Source: Dyadobacter chenwenxiniae
GTDB taxonomy: Bacteria; Bacteroidota; Bacteroidia; Cytophagales; Spirosomataceae
DNA: 64,000 nucleotides
Direction: 5' to 3'
Assembly: GCF_022869785.1 (NCBI RefSeq)
Contig: NZ_CP094997.1
Location: 3,534,001-3,598,000, forward strand
The position numbers and the translations under genes are program-made. The notes below the pieces were generated by a model that was given only the letters and a program-made list of their open reading frames with translations, made no database searches and was not told the DNA's origin. Of the stretch, positions 25,249 to 33,361 are shown one piece after another. Each line of letters begins with the position of its first letter. The first letter of the stretch is position 1.

Positions 25249-26913
25249 ATGAAGGCGCTTAGTACCAAGGGGAAGCAAATCCTGCTTTATTTTACAATGT
25301 CCGTTCCAGTCGTTGTGTTTGCTGTTTACGTCTTTAAACATGCACTCAACGTTCCTTATATGGATGACATGGAACTCATCGATTGTGTCAATGTTCTTAA
25401 AAAGGGAACTACAAATGCCTTCACCACTCTTTTCCGACAGCAGAATGACCACCGGTCGACCTTTCCACGATTGGGCATTATAGTCAGCTATCTCCTGAGT
25501 GGTACGTTGAATTTCAGGTTGACAGTCCTTTTGGGATACTTTAACCTTATGCTACTGGGCTATGCTTTTTACCTCATTTACAGATCTGCGAATAAAGAGA
25601 ATACCCTGTTCTTACCGGTGCCGTTATTGCTATTTTCTCCATTAGTCTATCACGTCCATCTCTGGAGCCTTACTGCTTTTCAGCACACCCTTTCTATTGC
25701 ATTTTCCATTTTGAGCCTGTATTTTTTACAGCCTAAAAAGAAAGCTTCCTGGTTTTTTGCATTTCCCATCGCCGTAGCAGCCAGCCTGACCAACCTAGAC
25801 GGCATTAGCGTCATGCCCGTATGTATTGTTTGGCTTTTGATGCAGAAACGCTGGAAAGACGGGGCAGTTTTCTTTGGCCTTACGGCTTTTTATATGGCCA
25901 TCTACTTTACAAATTTCAAACTTTCCTCAGCCAGCCACATTGACTTTTCAGTTACTAATTTGCCGGTTATGGCGCACGCTTTTATTGTTATCACGGGTTC
26001 GATTGCTAAATTTATTTCAGACACCCACGGCATAGTTCTGTCCACAATCTTGGGTTCCGGCATTCTTGTCATTTTTCTTTCGCTTAAGTTTTTCCGTCGC
26101 TCACAAGAAGGTATAAAGTTCTCTTTGGAAGAACTGCTTAATTTTGATTTGACAGATATCTGCTTTTTAAGAATGCTCGCTAGCATGGCGACCATTATGA
26201 TTGGACGTTATGCAGAAGGGGTGGGAACAATGATCGCACCACGGTTTCAGATTTACTCCGTGAGCATAGCAATCGTCTTCTATTTGTTTATGGTTAAAAG
26301 TGCCCCATTTCGAAAAGCTTCTTTTTTCAAAATCACTTCCATAGGTGTTGCATTGGTCGTAAGCATTTACAGTTACAAAAAATATGATCGGGCGGTCAAT
26401 TTCAATGACAGCGGGCTGAAAGCTGATACTTACAATTACACAAGGAATGGAATTTTCCTTCATCAATATTATAACCTTCCTGAACCTGAGCCCGCATTTT
26501 TCGAAAACTACTCATTTCCGGAATATTTTGACAACAAGATTATTGATGCATGGAAAAGCGCAACCGCTTTGCCTGGACATGGTTTGGAAATACAGGTAAC
26601 CGAATATCCGGAATTAGACAGGTACAAAAGCTTTATCTACAGGATCAATGCGATCAAAATCTTGAATGTCGGGGGTGATGTGCCCAGAAAGGATGTTTAT
26701 CTGGGACTTTCGGAAAATTCAAATCCTAATTGCTTTTATCTGGTGGCGCTGAAAGATGACAGGCCGTACCGGAAAAATGGGGAGTTAATGGCAGGTGAAT
26801 TCAATGTAGAAATTCCTAAGAAAATAAAATCTGGATTTTATACAGCCACACTTTGTTGGCTCGAAGCCCAAAAACCACGGTTCGAACTGATTTCCAATAA
26901 AGTTCACCTTTAA
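25249..26913 (+). CDS. Polytopic membrane protein, possibly a GT-C type glycosyltransferase
   Basis: The frame is open from 25105, but that part overlaps the preceding gene, so I chose the ATG at 25249 (MKALSTKGKQILLYFTMSV), giving 554 residues. About ten TM segments span residues 12-380. An early extracytoplasmic loop carries acidic YMDDMELID, reminiscent of the Asp-containing first loop of GT-C enzymes. The C-terminal 150 residues are soluble and may be a beta-rich extracytoplasmic domain. It probably works with the glycosyltransferase encoded just upstream on cell-surface glycans. The assignment rests on topology and context only. Confidence 0.6.
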   Translation: MKALSTKGKQILLYFTMSVPVVVFAVYVFKHALNVPYMDDMELIDCVNVLKKGTTNAFTTLFRQQNDHRSTFPRLGIIVSYLLSGTLNFRLTVLLGYFNLMLLGYAFYLIYRSANKENTLFLPVPLLLFSPLVYHVHLWSLTAFQHTLSIAFSILSLYFLQPKKKASWFFAFPIAVAASLTNLDGISVMPVCIVWLLMQKRWKDGAVFFGLTAFYMAIYFTNFKLSSASHIDFSVTNLPVMAHAFIVITGSIAKFISDTHGIVLSTILGSGILVIFLSLKFFRRSQEGIKFSLEELLNFDLTDICFLRMLASMATIMIGRYAEGVGTMIAPRFQIYSVSIAIVFYLFMVKSAPFRKASFFKITSIGVALVVSIYSYKKYDRAVNFNDSGLKADTYNYTRNGIFLHQYYNLPEPEPAFFENYSFPEYFDNKIIDAWKSATALPGHGLEIQVTEYPELDRYKSFIYRINAIKILNVGGDVPRKDVYLGLSENSNPNCFYLVALKDDRPYRKNGELMAGEFNVEIPKKIKSGFYTATLCWLEAQKPRFELISNKVHL

Positions 26914-26978
26914 AACCCTAAATCCCTGGCGGACGGTTTGTTTCATTAGCGGATTTTATCTTAACCAACAAAACATAG

Positions 26979-27094
26979 AAGAGGGTAAAGGCCTCAGAAA
27001 ATGCTCCAAAAATCTATGTAGGCACTTATGGAATGTACAACGACGGTTCTCTCTTTAGGAAATGGTTTGATTTGACAGACTATGCCGATGGAAC
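26979..27094 (+). pseudogene. 5' remnant of an antirestriction gene (ArdA-like)
   Basis: In one frame the strand reads APKIYVGTYGMYNDGSLFRK and then WFDLTDYADG. This matches the N-terminal pattern of ArdA antirestriction proteins as I remember it (IYVGTY-x-KYN-x-GSL-x-x-x-W-x-DL-x-DY). A TAG lies upstream with no start codon, and the match ends at about 27094, exactly where the repeat of the sensor gene begins. ArdA genes are typical of plasmids and conjugative elements. Confidence 0.55.
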
Positions 27095-27436
27095 CCGTTT
27101 GACAATCATAACCTATCCCTTTTGATCCTGAAAGGGCTCATTTTGCAGGATGACAGCGGTTTGGGCATTTTTTATTTCGGCTTCCGTCATTTAATTCTTA
27201 CATCTATCGGTACCGGTGAGGTCATGAAAATCCGTAGCCAGATCAGGGATAATGGAGAATGGAACAGCTTGAGAATTCCATTGATCATCTTGATCGTGGC
27301 AGTGTTCGCATTTCTTTTCGCGTCCCAGCAGGAGGCTTACGAAACCCTGCTGAAATATTTGTCGGTACTCACAATTTCGGTGCCGACCGCACTGAAGTTC
27401 GTTGCCATGTTTGAAAAAACGCCCAAGAGCAATTAA
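27095..27436 (+). pseudogene. Truncated paralogue of the giant sensor gene (right copy of the 342-bp repeat)
   Basis: This is gap-free homologous to 22441-22782 and keeps the frame of the last 113 codons, including LRIPLIILIVAVFAFLFASQ and the final KTPKSN before the stop. An internal TTG at 27122 is the only possible start, so it is almost certainly a truncated remnant. Third-position differences suggest it came from a diverged paralogue rather than a fresh duplication. The rest of 27437-27630 holds only a hairpin and broken frames. Confidence 0.8.
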
Positions 27437-27459
27437 GGGGTATTATATCTCATGCGAGC

Positions 27460-27476
27460 GCTGACGCAGCGTCAGC
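27460..27476. repeat. Perfect short inverted repeat GCTGACGC-A-GCGTCAGC
   Basis: Two 8-base arms surround a single central A. It lies 24 bases after the stop of the truncated paralogue. It may be a terminator stem (no T-tract follows) or a protein site. Confidence 0.4.
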
Positions 27477-27630
27477 CATTTCTTCTTCCGGTAATCCAAC
27501 AAATGGTTGATAATGTGGCTTCCCATGGGATGATTTTGCCGCGGCAGATATTGAAGTGGAAGTTCTGGCGCGTTCTGGCCAGCACTTGGCGGGGCAGGGC
27601 ATTTATGCGGTTCGCATTATGACAACTCTT

Positions 27631-29085
27631 TTATTTCACAGACTCAATTTTCAAAATCAGAGGAACTGTGTCTCCTTCATTCCCTGCCGCGGAAAAACGC
27701 ATTTCTTTGGCTTCGTAACGTATACTTGTAGGGTTCATCAATTTGCTGCCAAGGCTCTCACGGATACGTGACGGAATATCTCCTTTACCATTTTCAATAC
27801 GTTCAAGAATGCCCTGTAAATGAGGCATCAAGGTCTGATTGCTGTAAAAGACACATAAGTAATCTGAGCCGACTTCTTCAATTAGTAAGGCGCTTTCAGG
27901 CGAAGGGATAACCATATCGAAACCCCTGACAGGCAGCTTGTCTCCCGTTCCTAATCCAAAATCTTTATCCCTTGGCCAGTGCACGGTCGACTTCCCTTTA
28001 CTATTAATACTGAAAACGCACATGGACATACCATTGCGGGCATTATTGGTGAGGAGCTGAAATGCCTGGCCTACCTTCCAGTCTTTTTTGTTGAGTTCAT
28101 AAACACCATTACTCAAATATGCCGGGCTGGCCCGTACAAAATCGCTTGTTTTCTCGTCCAGGTATTGAAAACCGAATACTCCGCCAACTTTTGTCATACC
28201 GCCTGTTTCAGCCTTTGCCTCGGTCACTTCTTCGGGTAGGATCAAGATGATTCCTGCCTTGGCAATCCTCGAAAAATCTTCGAACCCGATCCAAAAGCAG
28301 CCCTGCTGGCCCCACTTTTCCCCCCAGCTGTTCAGAATTTTAAATGCTTTTTTGGGAAGATCATAGCCGACTACCGTCATAGCGTGACCATACTTTTTCG
28401 TTCCTTCTTTTTTGGGGTCATAATGGTTTTTTGATTCATTGAGTTTTGCAAAAACATCCCCTACTTCCATGCCCACAATCACGGGCAAGTCATTGAAAGC
28501 AATCGCCTGCAATATGGCTTGTACTCCCTTGTTCCCAGGATCCTTTTTGTAGTCAAATACCGCCTGATAATCTATGATAGGGAAAATCGGTGATACTGAG
28601 GACGGCAGTTTGCCACTACAAGCGTTTATAGAAAATTCTTTAAAGGGAATGTTTCCCTGCTTTTTCATGTAATCCGCAATCTCAAAGATATCCATACCTC
28701 CTTCACAACCAGGGCGTAACTTTTTGTAAGGGTACATGGCTGAGAGTGCGATCTTATCAATCTCCGACCGGTCTGTTATTTTATGTTGAACGGCATACTG
28801 GATGGTATAGGCATAGTAAGCAGTTGCCCAGGAAACACAGCTTTGAATCGCCCCCTGTGCGGCAGGGCTGGGCGCATATTGCAATAAATCTTTTCGCAAT
28901 GCAATGTTTCCCAGGCTTTTTGTCGCAGAGGTCTGCTCGGGCATTCTCGGAATTAGTGAAAAATTCTTTTCGTCAAATATCAACCCGAACCCCTGTTGTT
29001 CCTGCGCTATTACTACAGAACACACAAGAGTTGCCAGGAGAGTAAAATAAGGGGTAAGCTTCATCTTTATTTTTTTTGATCGCAT
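27631..29085 (-). CDS. Secreted papain-like (C1A) protease with DUF4384-like C-terminal domain
   Basis: The N-terminus is a signal peptide (KLTPYFTLLATLVCSVVIAQ; an ATG at 29064 is an alternative start). The papain triad is intact: Cys83 in GAIQSCVSWATAYYA with the oxyanion Gln just before, His near 234 in YGHAMTVVGYD, and Asn near 252 in ILNSWGEKWGQQGCFWIG. After about residue 290 a beta-rich part follows (VGQAFQLLTNNARNGMSM, CVFSINSKGKSTVHWPRD) that fits DUF4384. It is the last gene of a four-gene operon with an ECF sigma factor, an anti-sigma-like TPR protein and a catalytically dead paralogue, the latter 8 bases upstream. It probably acts in the periplasm or outside the cell. Its substrate is unknown. 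Confidence 0.85.
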   Translation of the reverse strand: MRSKKIKMKLTPYFTLLATLVCSVVIAQEQQGFGLIFDEKNFSLIPRMPEQTSATKSLGNIALRKDLLQYAPSPAAQGAIQSCVSWATAYYAYTIQYAVQHKITDRSEIDKIALSAMYPYKKLRPGCEGGMDIFEIADYMKKQGNIPFKEFSINACSGKLPSSVSPIFPIIDYQAVFDYKKDPGNKGVQAILQAIAFNDLPVIVGMEVGDVFAKLNESKNHYDPKKEGTKKYGHAMTVVGYDLPKKAFKILNSWGEKWGQQGCFWIGFEDFSRIAKAGIILILPEEVTEAKAETGGMTKVGGVFGFQYLDEKTSDFVRASPAYLSNGVYELNKKDWKVGQAFQLLTNNARNGMSMCVFSINSKGKSTVHWPRDKDFGLGTGDKLPVRGFDMVIPSPESALLIEEVGSDYLCVFYSNQTLMPHLQGILERIENGKGDIPSRIRESLGSKLMNPTSIRYEAKEMRFSAAGNEGDTVPLILKIESVK

Positions 29086-29093
29086 CGGTTTTT

Positions 29094-30623
29094 CTAGTTG
29101 CCCTCTAATTTTAAAATAACTGGAACTAGTGACGCATCCGGCAATGGGCTGCTTTTGAATTTCATGTGGTCTTTTTCAAAGTTTACCATTGATTTTGGCG
29201 TAAGGTATTTGCCAAAGACTTGTTGAAAGCGCGATAGAAAATCAGTACTATGCCCGTCCAGCTCCCGAATCAGGATCGTGATTTCCCGGTCCATCTTTTT
29301 ATTGCTAAAAATTGCTGCCAACCAATCAGTTCCTTGACGTTCTTTGATAAATACCTGCTCCTTTCGGATCTGATTTCCATTCACATCGTAAGTCAGGATC
29401 GGCTCAGGGATTACAACCTGGCTTTGGGCTTCGGACAACATCGCTGACGATATTCGGGGAGAATCTTCTTTATATTCTTTTTGATGCGGGTAATGCAGCT
29501 GTGCTTTTCCATCGGGATCTACGCCCAAAACATATACATAACTCTTCGCGGCACCAGTACCCAGCAATTGAAACTGAGAAAGCACGTCGTAGCGTCTGTC
29601 GGGTTCATAGTAACCTGCAGGGTGGCTGGTTAGCGCCACAGGTATGTAATTTCCTTCTGTATTGACTGAATTTAGCACCAATGTTCCATATAGTACACTT
29701 CTATCAGGAATATGTGTACCAGTGTTGGATTTTTGATGCCTGGCAATGTTCTTTTCTGATTCACGGGCGAGTACGGGACGGTCTTCCATTGTAAATTCAA
29801 ATGCATACTTTGCATGTCCAAGATCAGCATAACGGATCCAGGCAAAACCACCTTTTCCCCAATTCTTACCAATCGGATGCGTAATTTCAAATGCCTGCCG
29901 CTGGTCATCATATCCGGTTACCACAACCGTTTGAAGGCTTTTCATACCGGAACCAGGTGCCCAAACGTCCGTTTTAAGATTTACAAAGCCCTCGTCGGCC
30001 ATTATACACAACACAACCGGGTGCTTCCGGCCAAGACAGCGTTTGATGACAAATTGTTTCTGACCAATGCTCGCAAGATCATCCGTGGGATTATTAACAA
30101 AGAGCCTGGTCATTGCACGAATCAGATAGCGGTCGACCTTATTGAGTAGTTCCGATGGTTTATTGTGGCAGTCAGCCGCGCCTTGACTATATTTAGTCAA
30201 CTTGACATTTCCAATGTTGACAAGCAAATCCTGCGTTTGTTTTATCCATTCCTTATGAAGCCCGCAACTTTCAATTGATACTTTTGGCAGCATATCAAAT
30301 AAAAAATACGGTGAAAAGGCTTGGTTTTCGACCTGCTCCCGGCTCCACTGTTTACCGTATCCCAACATTATGCTCATCGCTTTGCTGATTGCGGCCGTCC
30401 AGATTAGTCCTCCCGAAGCCGTAACAGGAGCTAGGGGACAGTACATTCGCAAACTTAAATTTTTCGGAGCTCCCTCCGGAAGCGCAGCTCCGTAGAGCAT
30501 GTTGGCGGATTCGATTGAATTGTAAACAGAATCATTGATTTCCAGGCTCTGCCCTTGCAAAGTTTCCTGCGCCCCGGCAGCGATCGCAAGCAAAATAGAA
30601 AGAAGCAGCTCCAATGATTTCAT
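29094..30623 (-). CDS. Catalytically dead papain-like paralogue with DUF4384-like domain
   Basis: The layout equals that of the downstream protease: signal peptide (LELLLSILLAIAAGAQ), C1-like domain, DUF4384-like tail (YDVLSQFQLLGTG, YVYVLGVDPDGKAQLHYP). Every catalytic position is changed. The Cys is Gly72 (TASGGLIWTAAISKA against QSCVSWATAYY), the His is Gln (SLQTVVVTGYDD against YGHAMTVVGYD) and the Asn is His (FEITHPIGKNWG against FKILNSWGEKWG). The frame is intact over 509 residues, so it is maintained as a protein. A role as inhibitor, receptor or scaffold for the active protease is likely by analogy with other pseudoproteases. The gene lies 6 bases downstream of the anti-sigma-like gene. 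Confidence 0.75.
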   Translation of the reverse strand: MKSLELLLSILLAIAAGAQETLQGQSLEINDSVYNSIESANMLYGAALPEGAPKNLSLRMYCPLAPVTASGGLIWTAAISKAMSIMLGYGKQWSREQVENQAFSPYFLFDMLPKVSIESCGLHKEWIKQTQDLLVNIGNVKLTKYSQGAADCHNKPSELLNKVDRYLIRAMTRLFVNNPTDDLASIGQKQFVIKRCLGRKHPVVLCIMADEGFVNLKTDVWAPGSGMKSLQTVVVTGYDDQRQAFEITHPIGKNWGKGGFAWIRYADLGHAKYAFEFTMEDRPVLARESEKNIARHQKSNTGTHIPDRSVLYGTLVLNSVNTEGNYIPVALTSHPAGYYEPDRRYDVLSQFQLLGTGAAKSYVYVLGVDPDGKAQLHYPHQKEYKEDSPRISSAMLSEAQSQVVIPEPILTYDVNGNQIRKEQVFIKERQGTDWLAAIFSNKKMDREITILIRELDGHSTDFLSRFQQVFGKYLTPKSMVNFEKDHMKFKSSPLPDASLVPVILKLEGN

Positions 30624-30629
30624 AGTAAT

Positions 30630-31547
30630 CTATTTCAACTCCCTTAGTAATTGTGCAGCTTCATCCACATGCTTGGAAGATCTGTCGCTGTTAATGGACC
30701 TCAGTAGCGGTCTGGCTTTGGCAGGTTCGCTATTTTTTAGATATGCCAATGCCATGTACCAGCGTCCTTCATCCTTCAATGGCGCCTTAACCTGTCTCAG
30801 GTAGGTTAATGCTTTCGCCGGCTCGCCTTTGGACAAGTAACTGATCCCCAGGTAAAATTTTCGGTACGATTCCAGAACAGGATCCGCTTTCGGACCTTTT
30901 TGACTAGCGCCATATTCACCCTTTGATCCTTTGGGTGGCTGGCTTATATTTTTGTCCAGCAACATTCTGATCGCCTCATCGGTTTTCTGGTTTTCAAATG
31001 CGCCAACTGCCTTTTTGAAATTTGGAGGCACATTCTCCCTTGGTTGTGAGGCCTCGCCAATGAATACGGCTACCATGTCTTCGGCGGTCGGACTAATCGG
31101 GGTTACCTTGTCTTTTTTCTGCTCCTTCTTAATGCCGTCAGCAATCTCATCGCCCGTATTGTTCTGGTTGTACCAATACCAGGTTCCGAAGCCCAGCATT
31201 GCAATAATCAATGCTGCGGCTGCAAGTCTTTTGGGCCAAAGTGAAATTACGTTTGTTTCCGAATTGATGTCGGCCTTACGGCCCAGCAGCGGGAGCTCTT
31301 TTAGAGGTAAGCTCTCCTTTTCATCGGAAAGCTGTCCATTAGCAATCATCTCGTCTCGTAGGCCCGCAAGATGATCCTTGATTTTTGTAAAACGGTACAT
31401 TTGGGCGATCCGCTGAATTTCTACTTCATCAGCAAACGCTTTATCTGATTTTATTTTTAACTCAAATTGTTCACGCTCTTCCGGCTCCATCAGATGATGC
31501 AGATAAAGGTGAATTTGTTTAATATCTTCCCGGCTTAAATTTTCCAC
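30630..31547 (-). CDS. Anti-sigma-like membrane protein with periplasmic TPR
   Basis: The 305-residue protein has a cytoplasmic helical N-terminus (IKQIHLYLHHLMEPEEREQF ... LKIKSDKAFADEVE), as in Bacteroidota anti-sigma regions without zinc ligands. One TM lies at about 107-126 (AAALIIAMLGFGTWYWY). The periplasmic part ends in TPR-like helices (YRKFYLGISYLSKGEPAKAL, WYMALAYLKNSEPAKARPLL). It follows the sigma factor gene by 54 bases and should hold that factor at the membrane until a signal arrives. The protein at 49922-50626 has the same design. The sensing mechanism is unknown. Confidence 0.75.
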   Translation of the reverse strand: MENLSREDIKQIHLYLHHLMEPEEREQFELKIKSDKAFADEVEIQRIAQMYRFTKIKDHLAGLRDEMIANGQLSDEKESLPLKELPLLGRKADINSETNVISLWPKRLAAAALIIAMLGFGTWYWYNQNNTGDEIADGIKKEQKKDKVTPISPTAEDMVAVFIGEASQPRENVPPNFKKAVGAFENQKTDEAIRMLLDKNISQPPKGSKGEYGASQKGPKADPVLESYRKFYLGISYLSKGEPAKALTYLRQVKAPLKDEGRWYMALAYLKNSEPAKARPLLRSINSDRSSKHVDEAAQLLRELK

Positions 31548-31601
31548 TTTGAGAACTTTTGTTTTTAAAATTCAACTGACAATTCGCACACCGATCCGCT
31601 T

Positions 31602-32183
31602 TTATTTTCGCACATCGAAAAATTTTAGGTAGCTTCTTTTAACACTCGATTTGAGATTATCTACGTACCCGGGTTTCAAATCCATCATTGTAGCAATCAT
31701 TTCCTCAGTCTTACCCTCGGAAAGTAGCCGCAGAAGCAATTCCTCCCGCTCGTTGAGTGTCGTACGAAAAGACCTGAATTCATCTTCGAACTCGATGTCC
31801 AGGATCGGGTCTGCCTGTACGAAAAGCGATTCAAAAACGCCCCAGTTGTCGGTTGTATTCTCCCTGACGATAACCTCTCCGTCAGCATCATAGGACGAGA
31901 ATCTTCTGATCCAGTCGATCAACCGCATGCTGCTCACAGTCCACAATAATTTCTTCAATGAACCGTACACTTCTGTTTTCATAACGACTTCCGTCAGCGC
32001 ATTCATCACAATATCTTCCACATCCTTTTCTATCTGGAAATTTTTCCTTTTCAGGCTCGGAATGATCTTGCGATAACATATAAAAAGCAGGCAAGTATAT
32101 GCCTTGTCAAGTTTTTCAAGAAAATCTTTTAACAGTTCTGCATCCGTATTGTATTCGGGACAAGGCGGCTTTTCCGTACTCAT
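31602..32183 (-). CDS. ECF-type sigma-70 factor
   Basis: I chose the ATG at 32183 (MSTEKPPCPEYN), giving 193 residues, the normal ECF length; the frame is open to 32327 but that would add 48 unlikely residues. Region 2 is seen as EDIVMNALTEVV and LIDWIRRF. Region 4 is seen as LNEREELLLRLLSEGKTEEM followed by YVDNLKSSVKRSYLKFF. Conservation is weaker than in classical ECFs, as in other Bacteroidota factors tied to TPR anti-sigma proteins. It heads an operon with the anti-sigma-like gene and two C1-type genes, which are its likely targets. Confidence 0.78.
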   Translation of the reverse strand: MSTEKPPCPEYNTDAELLKDFLEKLDKAYTCLLFICYRKIIPSLKRKNFQIEKDVEDIVMNALTEVVMKTEVYGSLKKLLWTVSSMRLIDWIRRFSSYDADGEVIVRENTTDNWGVFESLFVQADPILDIEFEDEFRSFRTTLNEREELLLRLLSEGKTEEMIATMMDLKPGYVDNLKSSVKRSYLKFFDVRK

Positions 32184-32520
32184 AAATAGAAGGAGGTTAT
32201 TTAAGTCAAAAAATACTGATTCATAGTCTAATCTATGCGAGAACCGCATTCTTTTTTTTAAGTCTGAAGAGTTTTGCTTCCTCTCCCCTAGCCTCTCACT
32301 GTATCGGATCATCCACGGGATTTTCACGCATTATCCAACAATGTTAAAGCGAATTCAGACGCAGATTTTGAAATAGCGACTTACTTATTACTTAATAGGC
32401 AGAATCAGAAAATAGTAAAAAGCGATTGAAAAAAAATTTATGCATTGTGTGAAAATCGATAGGGTCGTACGATGAATTAACGAAAGCAAAATCAACCATC
32501 CAATTTAACTTTTTGACTTT
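32184..32520. other. Divergent promoter region
   Basis: This AT-rich gap lies between the sigma factor gene (minus) and the lipoprotein gene (plus). Promoters for both must lie here. I see no clear consensus box, inverted repeat or small gene. Confidence 0.4.
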
Positions 32521-33261
32521 ATGAAAACTGCAACTTTATCTCAGAAATTATTCAGCCTTCGTCTGCTACTTATCGTTGGAATCGCGCTGACTTTTGGGGC
32601 CTGCAAAAACAATGATCCGCAGCCTGACGAACCCTTCAGCGAAGCAATTCGCAGTAATATCCCCCAAGAGACGATTGATAAAATAAGAGAAATGGGCATT
32701 AAAGTGAACGAGGGTACAAAACCACCTTTATTAAACGGTACCTACTGGCTATCTCCGCTGATCATGACAATGACCGAAGTGCCAAACGATAATTATAAGG
32801 TGGGCCATCGATTCGATGATTATAAAATAAAACTTTACAATCAGGATGAGAAAAAGCTTACCATATCCCTGGATAATAAAGGTTACAATTTTTCCGGTGA
32901 GCTCCGCACCACTTCAATTGGTCAGAATGGGGCGTATATAGCGGGAAAAGGTAATTTCTTTACGGTATTTATCGTAACGGAGGGGGAGCACACTTACAAC
33001 AGTTCCAGGTTTAAGATGCTGGAAGTATATTCCGGAGAGTTATCTCCGACCGGGATCAAAAACATACAGAACGCGATTATAATGATAGACAATTACGGCA
33101 ACGTTAATGATGACCTGATTCCAAACAATACCGGAAGGGCTTTTTACGACAGCGACGCATTCTCCGAATCAGGCGGCACATTCAGGATAGCTTCTAACCG
33201 GAAAGGCAATGTTGCTGAAAAAGCTACGGACGGAGAACGCGAGCTCTTCTTAAAAAAATAA
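32521..33261 (+). CDS. Lipoprotein of unknown function
   Basis: The protein (246 residues) has a signal peptide with a lipobox (LTFGACKNN) and no retention-type tail that I can judge. The mature part starts with a short polar linker (DPQPDEPFSEAI). It is beta-rich, with stretches such as YKVGHRFDDYKIKLYNQDEK and FFTVFIVTEGEHTYNSS. I do not recognise a family. It faces away from the sigma operon and converges on the caspase gene, so it may belong to the same envelope-stress cluster, but only its position says so. Confidence 0.7.
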   Translation: MKTATLSQKLFSLRLLLIVGIALTFGACKNNDPQPDEPFSEAIRSNIPQETIDKIREMGIKVNEGTKPPLLNGTYWLSPLIMTMTEVPNDNYKVGHRFDDYKIKLYNQDEKKLTISLDNKGYNFSGELRTTSIGQNGAYIAGKGNFFTVFIVTEGEHTYNSSRFKMLEVYSGELSPTGIKNIQNAIIMIDNYGNVNDDLIPNNTGRAFYDSDAFSESGGTFRIASNRKGNVAEKATDGERELFLKK

Positions 33262-33295
33262 GGACGGTTGAGTAACGTACTGCCTGGCAATTTAG

Positions 33296-33320
33296 CCGGG
33301 CTTTACGCATGGGCGCCCGG
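33296..33320. terminator. Convergent hairpin
   Basis: The inverted repeat CCGGGC / GCCCGG (33296-33301 and 33315-33320) has a 13-base loop and lies between the convergent ends of the lipoprotein and caspase genes. It lacks a T-tract, so it is a weak call. Confidence 0.35.
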
Positions 33321-33361
33321 TTGCGATTCGCATCTTGATCCTCCGTGCTATGTTTGAAACC

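Noticed and set aside
27556..27771. 71-codon plus-strand frame after the truncated paralogue
   Set aside because: It runs into the 3' end of the C1 protease gene on the other strand; the part before 27630 looks protein-like (LARSGQHLAGQGIYAVRI) but matches nothing I know.
32184..32327. N-terminal extension of the sigma factor at 31602
   Set aside because: The extra 48 residues are unlike any ECF region and would make it longer than usual; the internal ATG fits family length.
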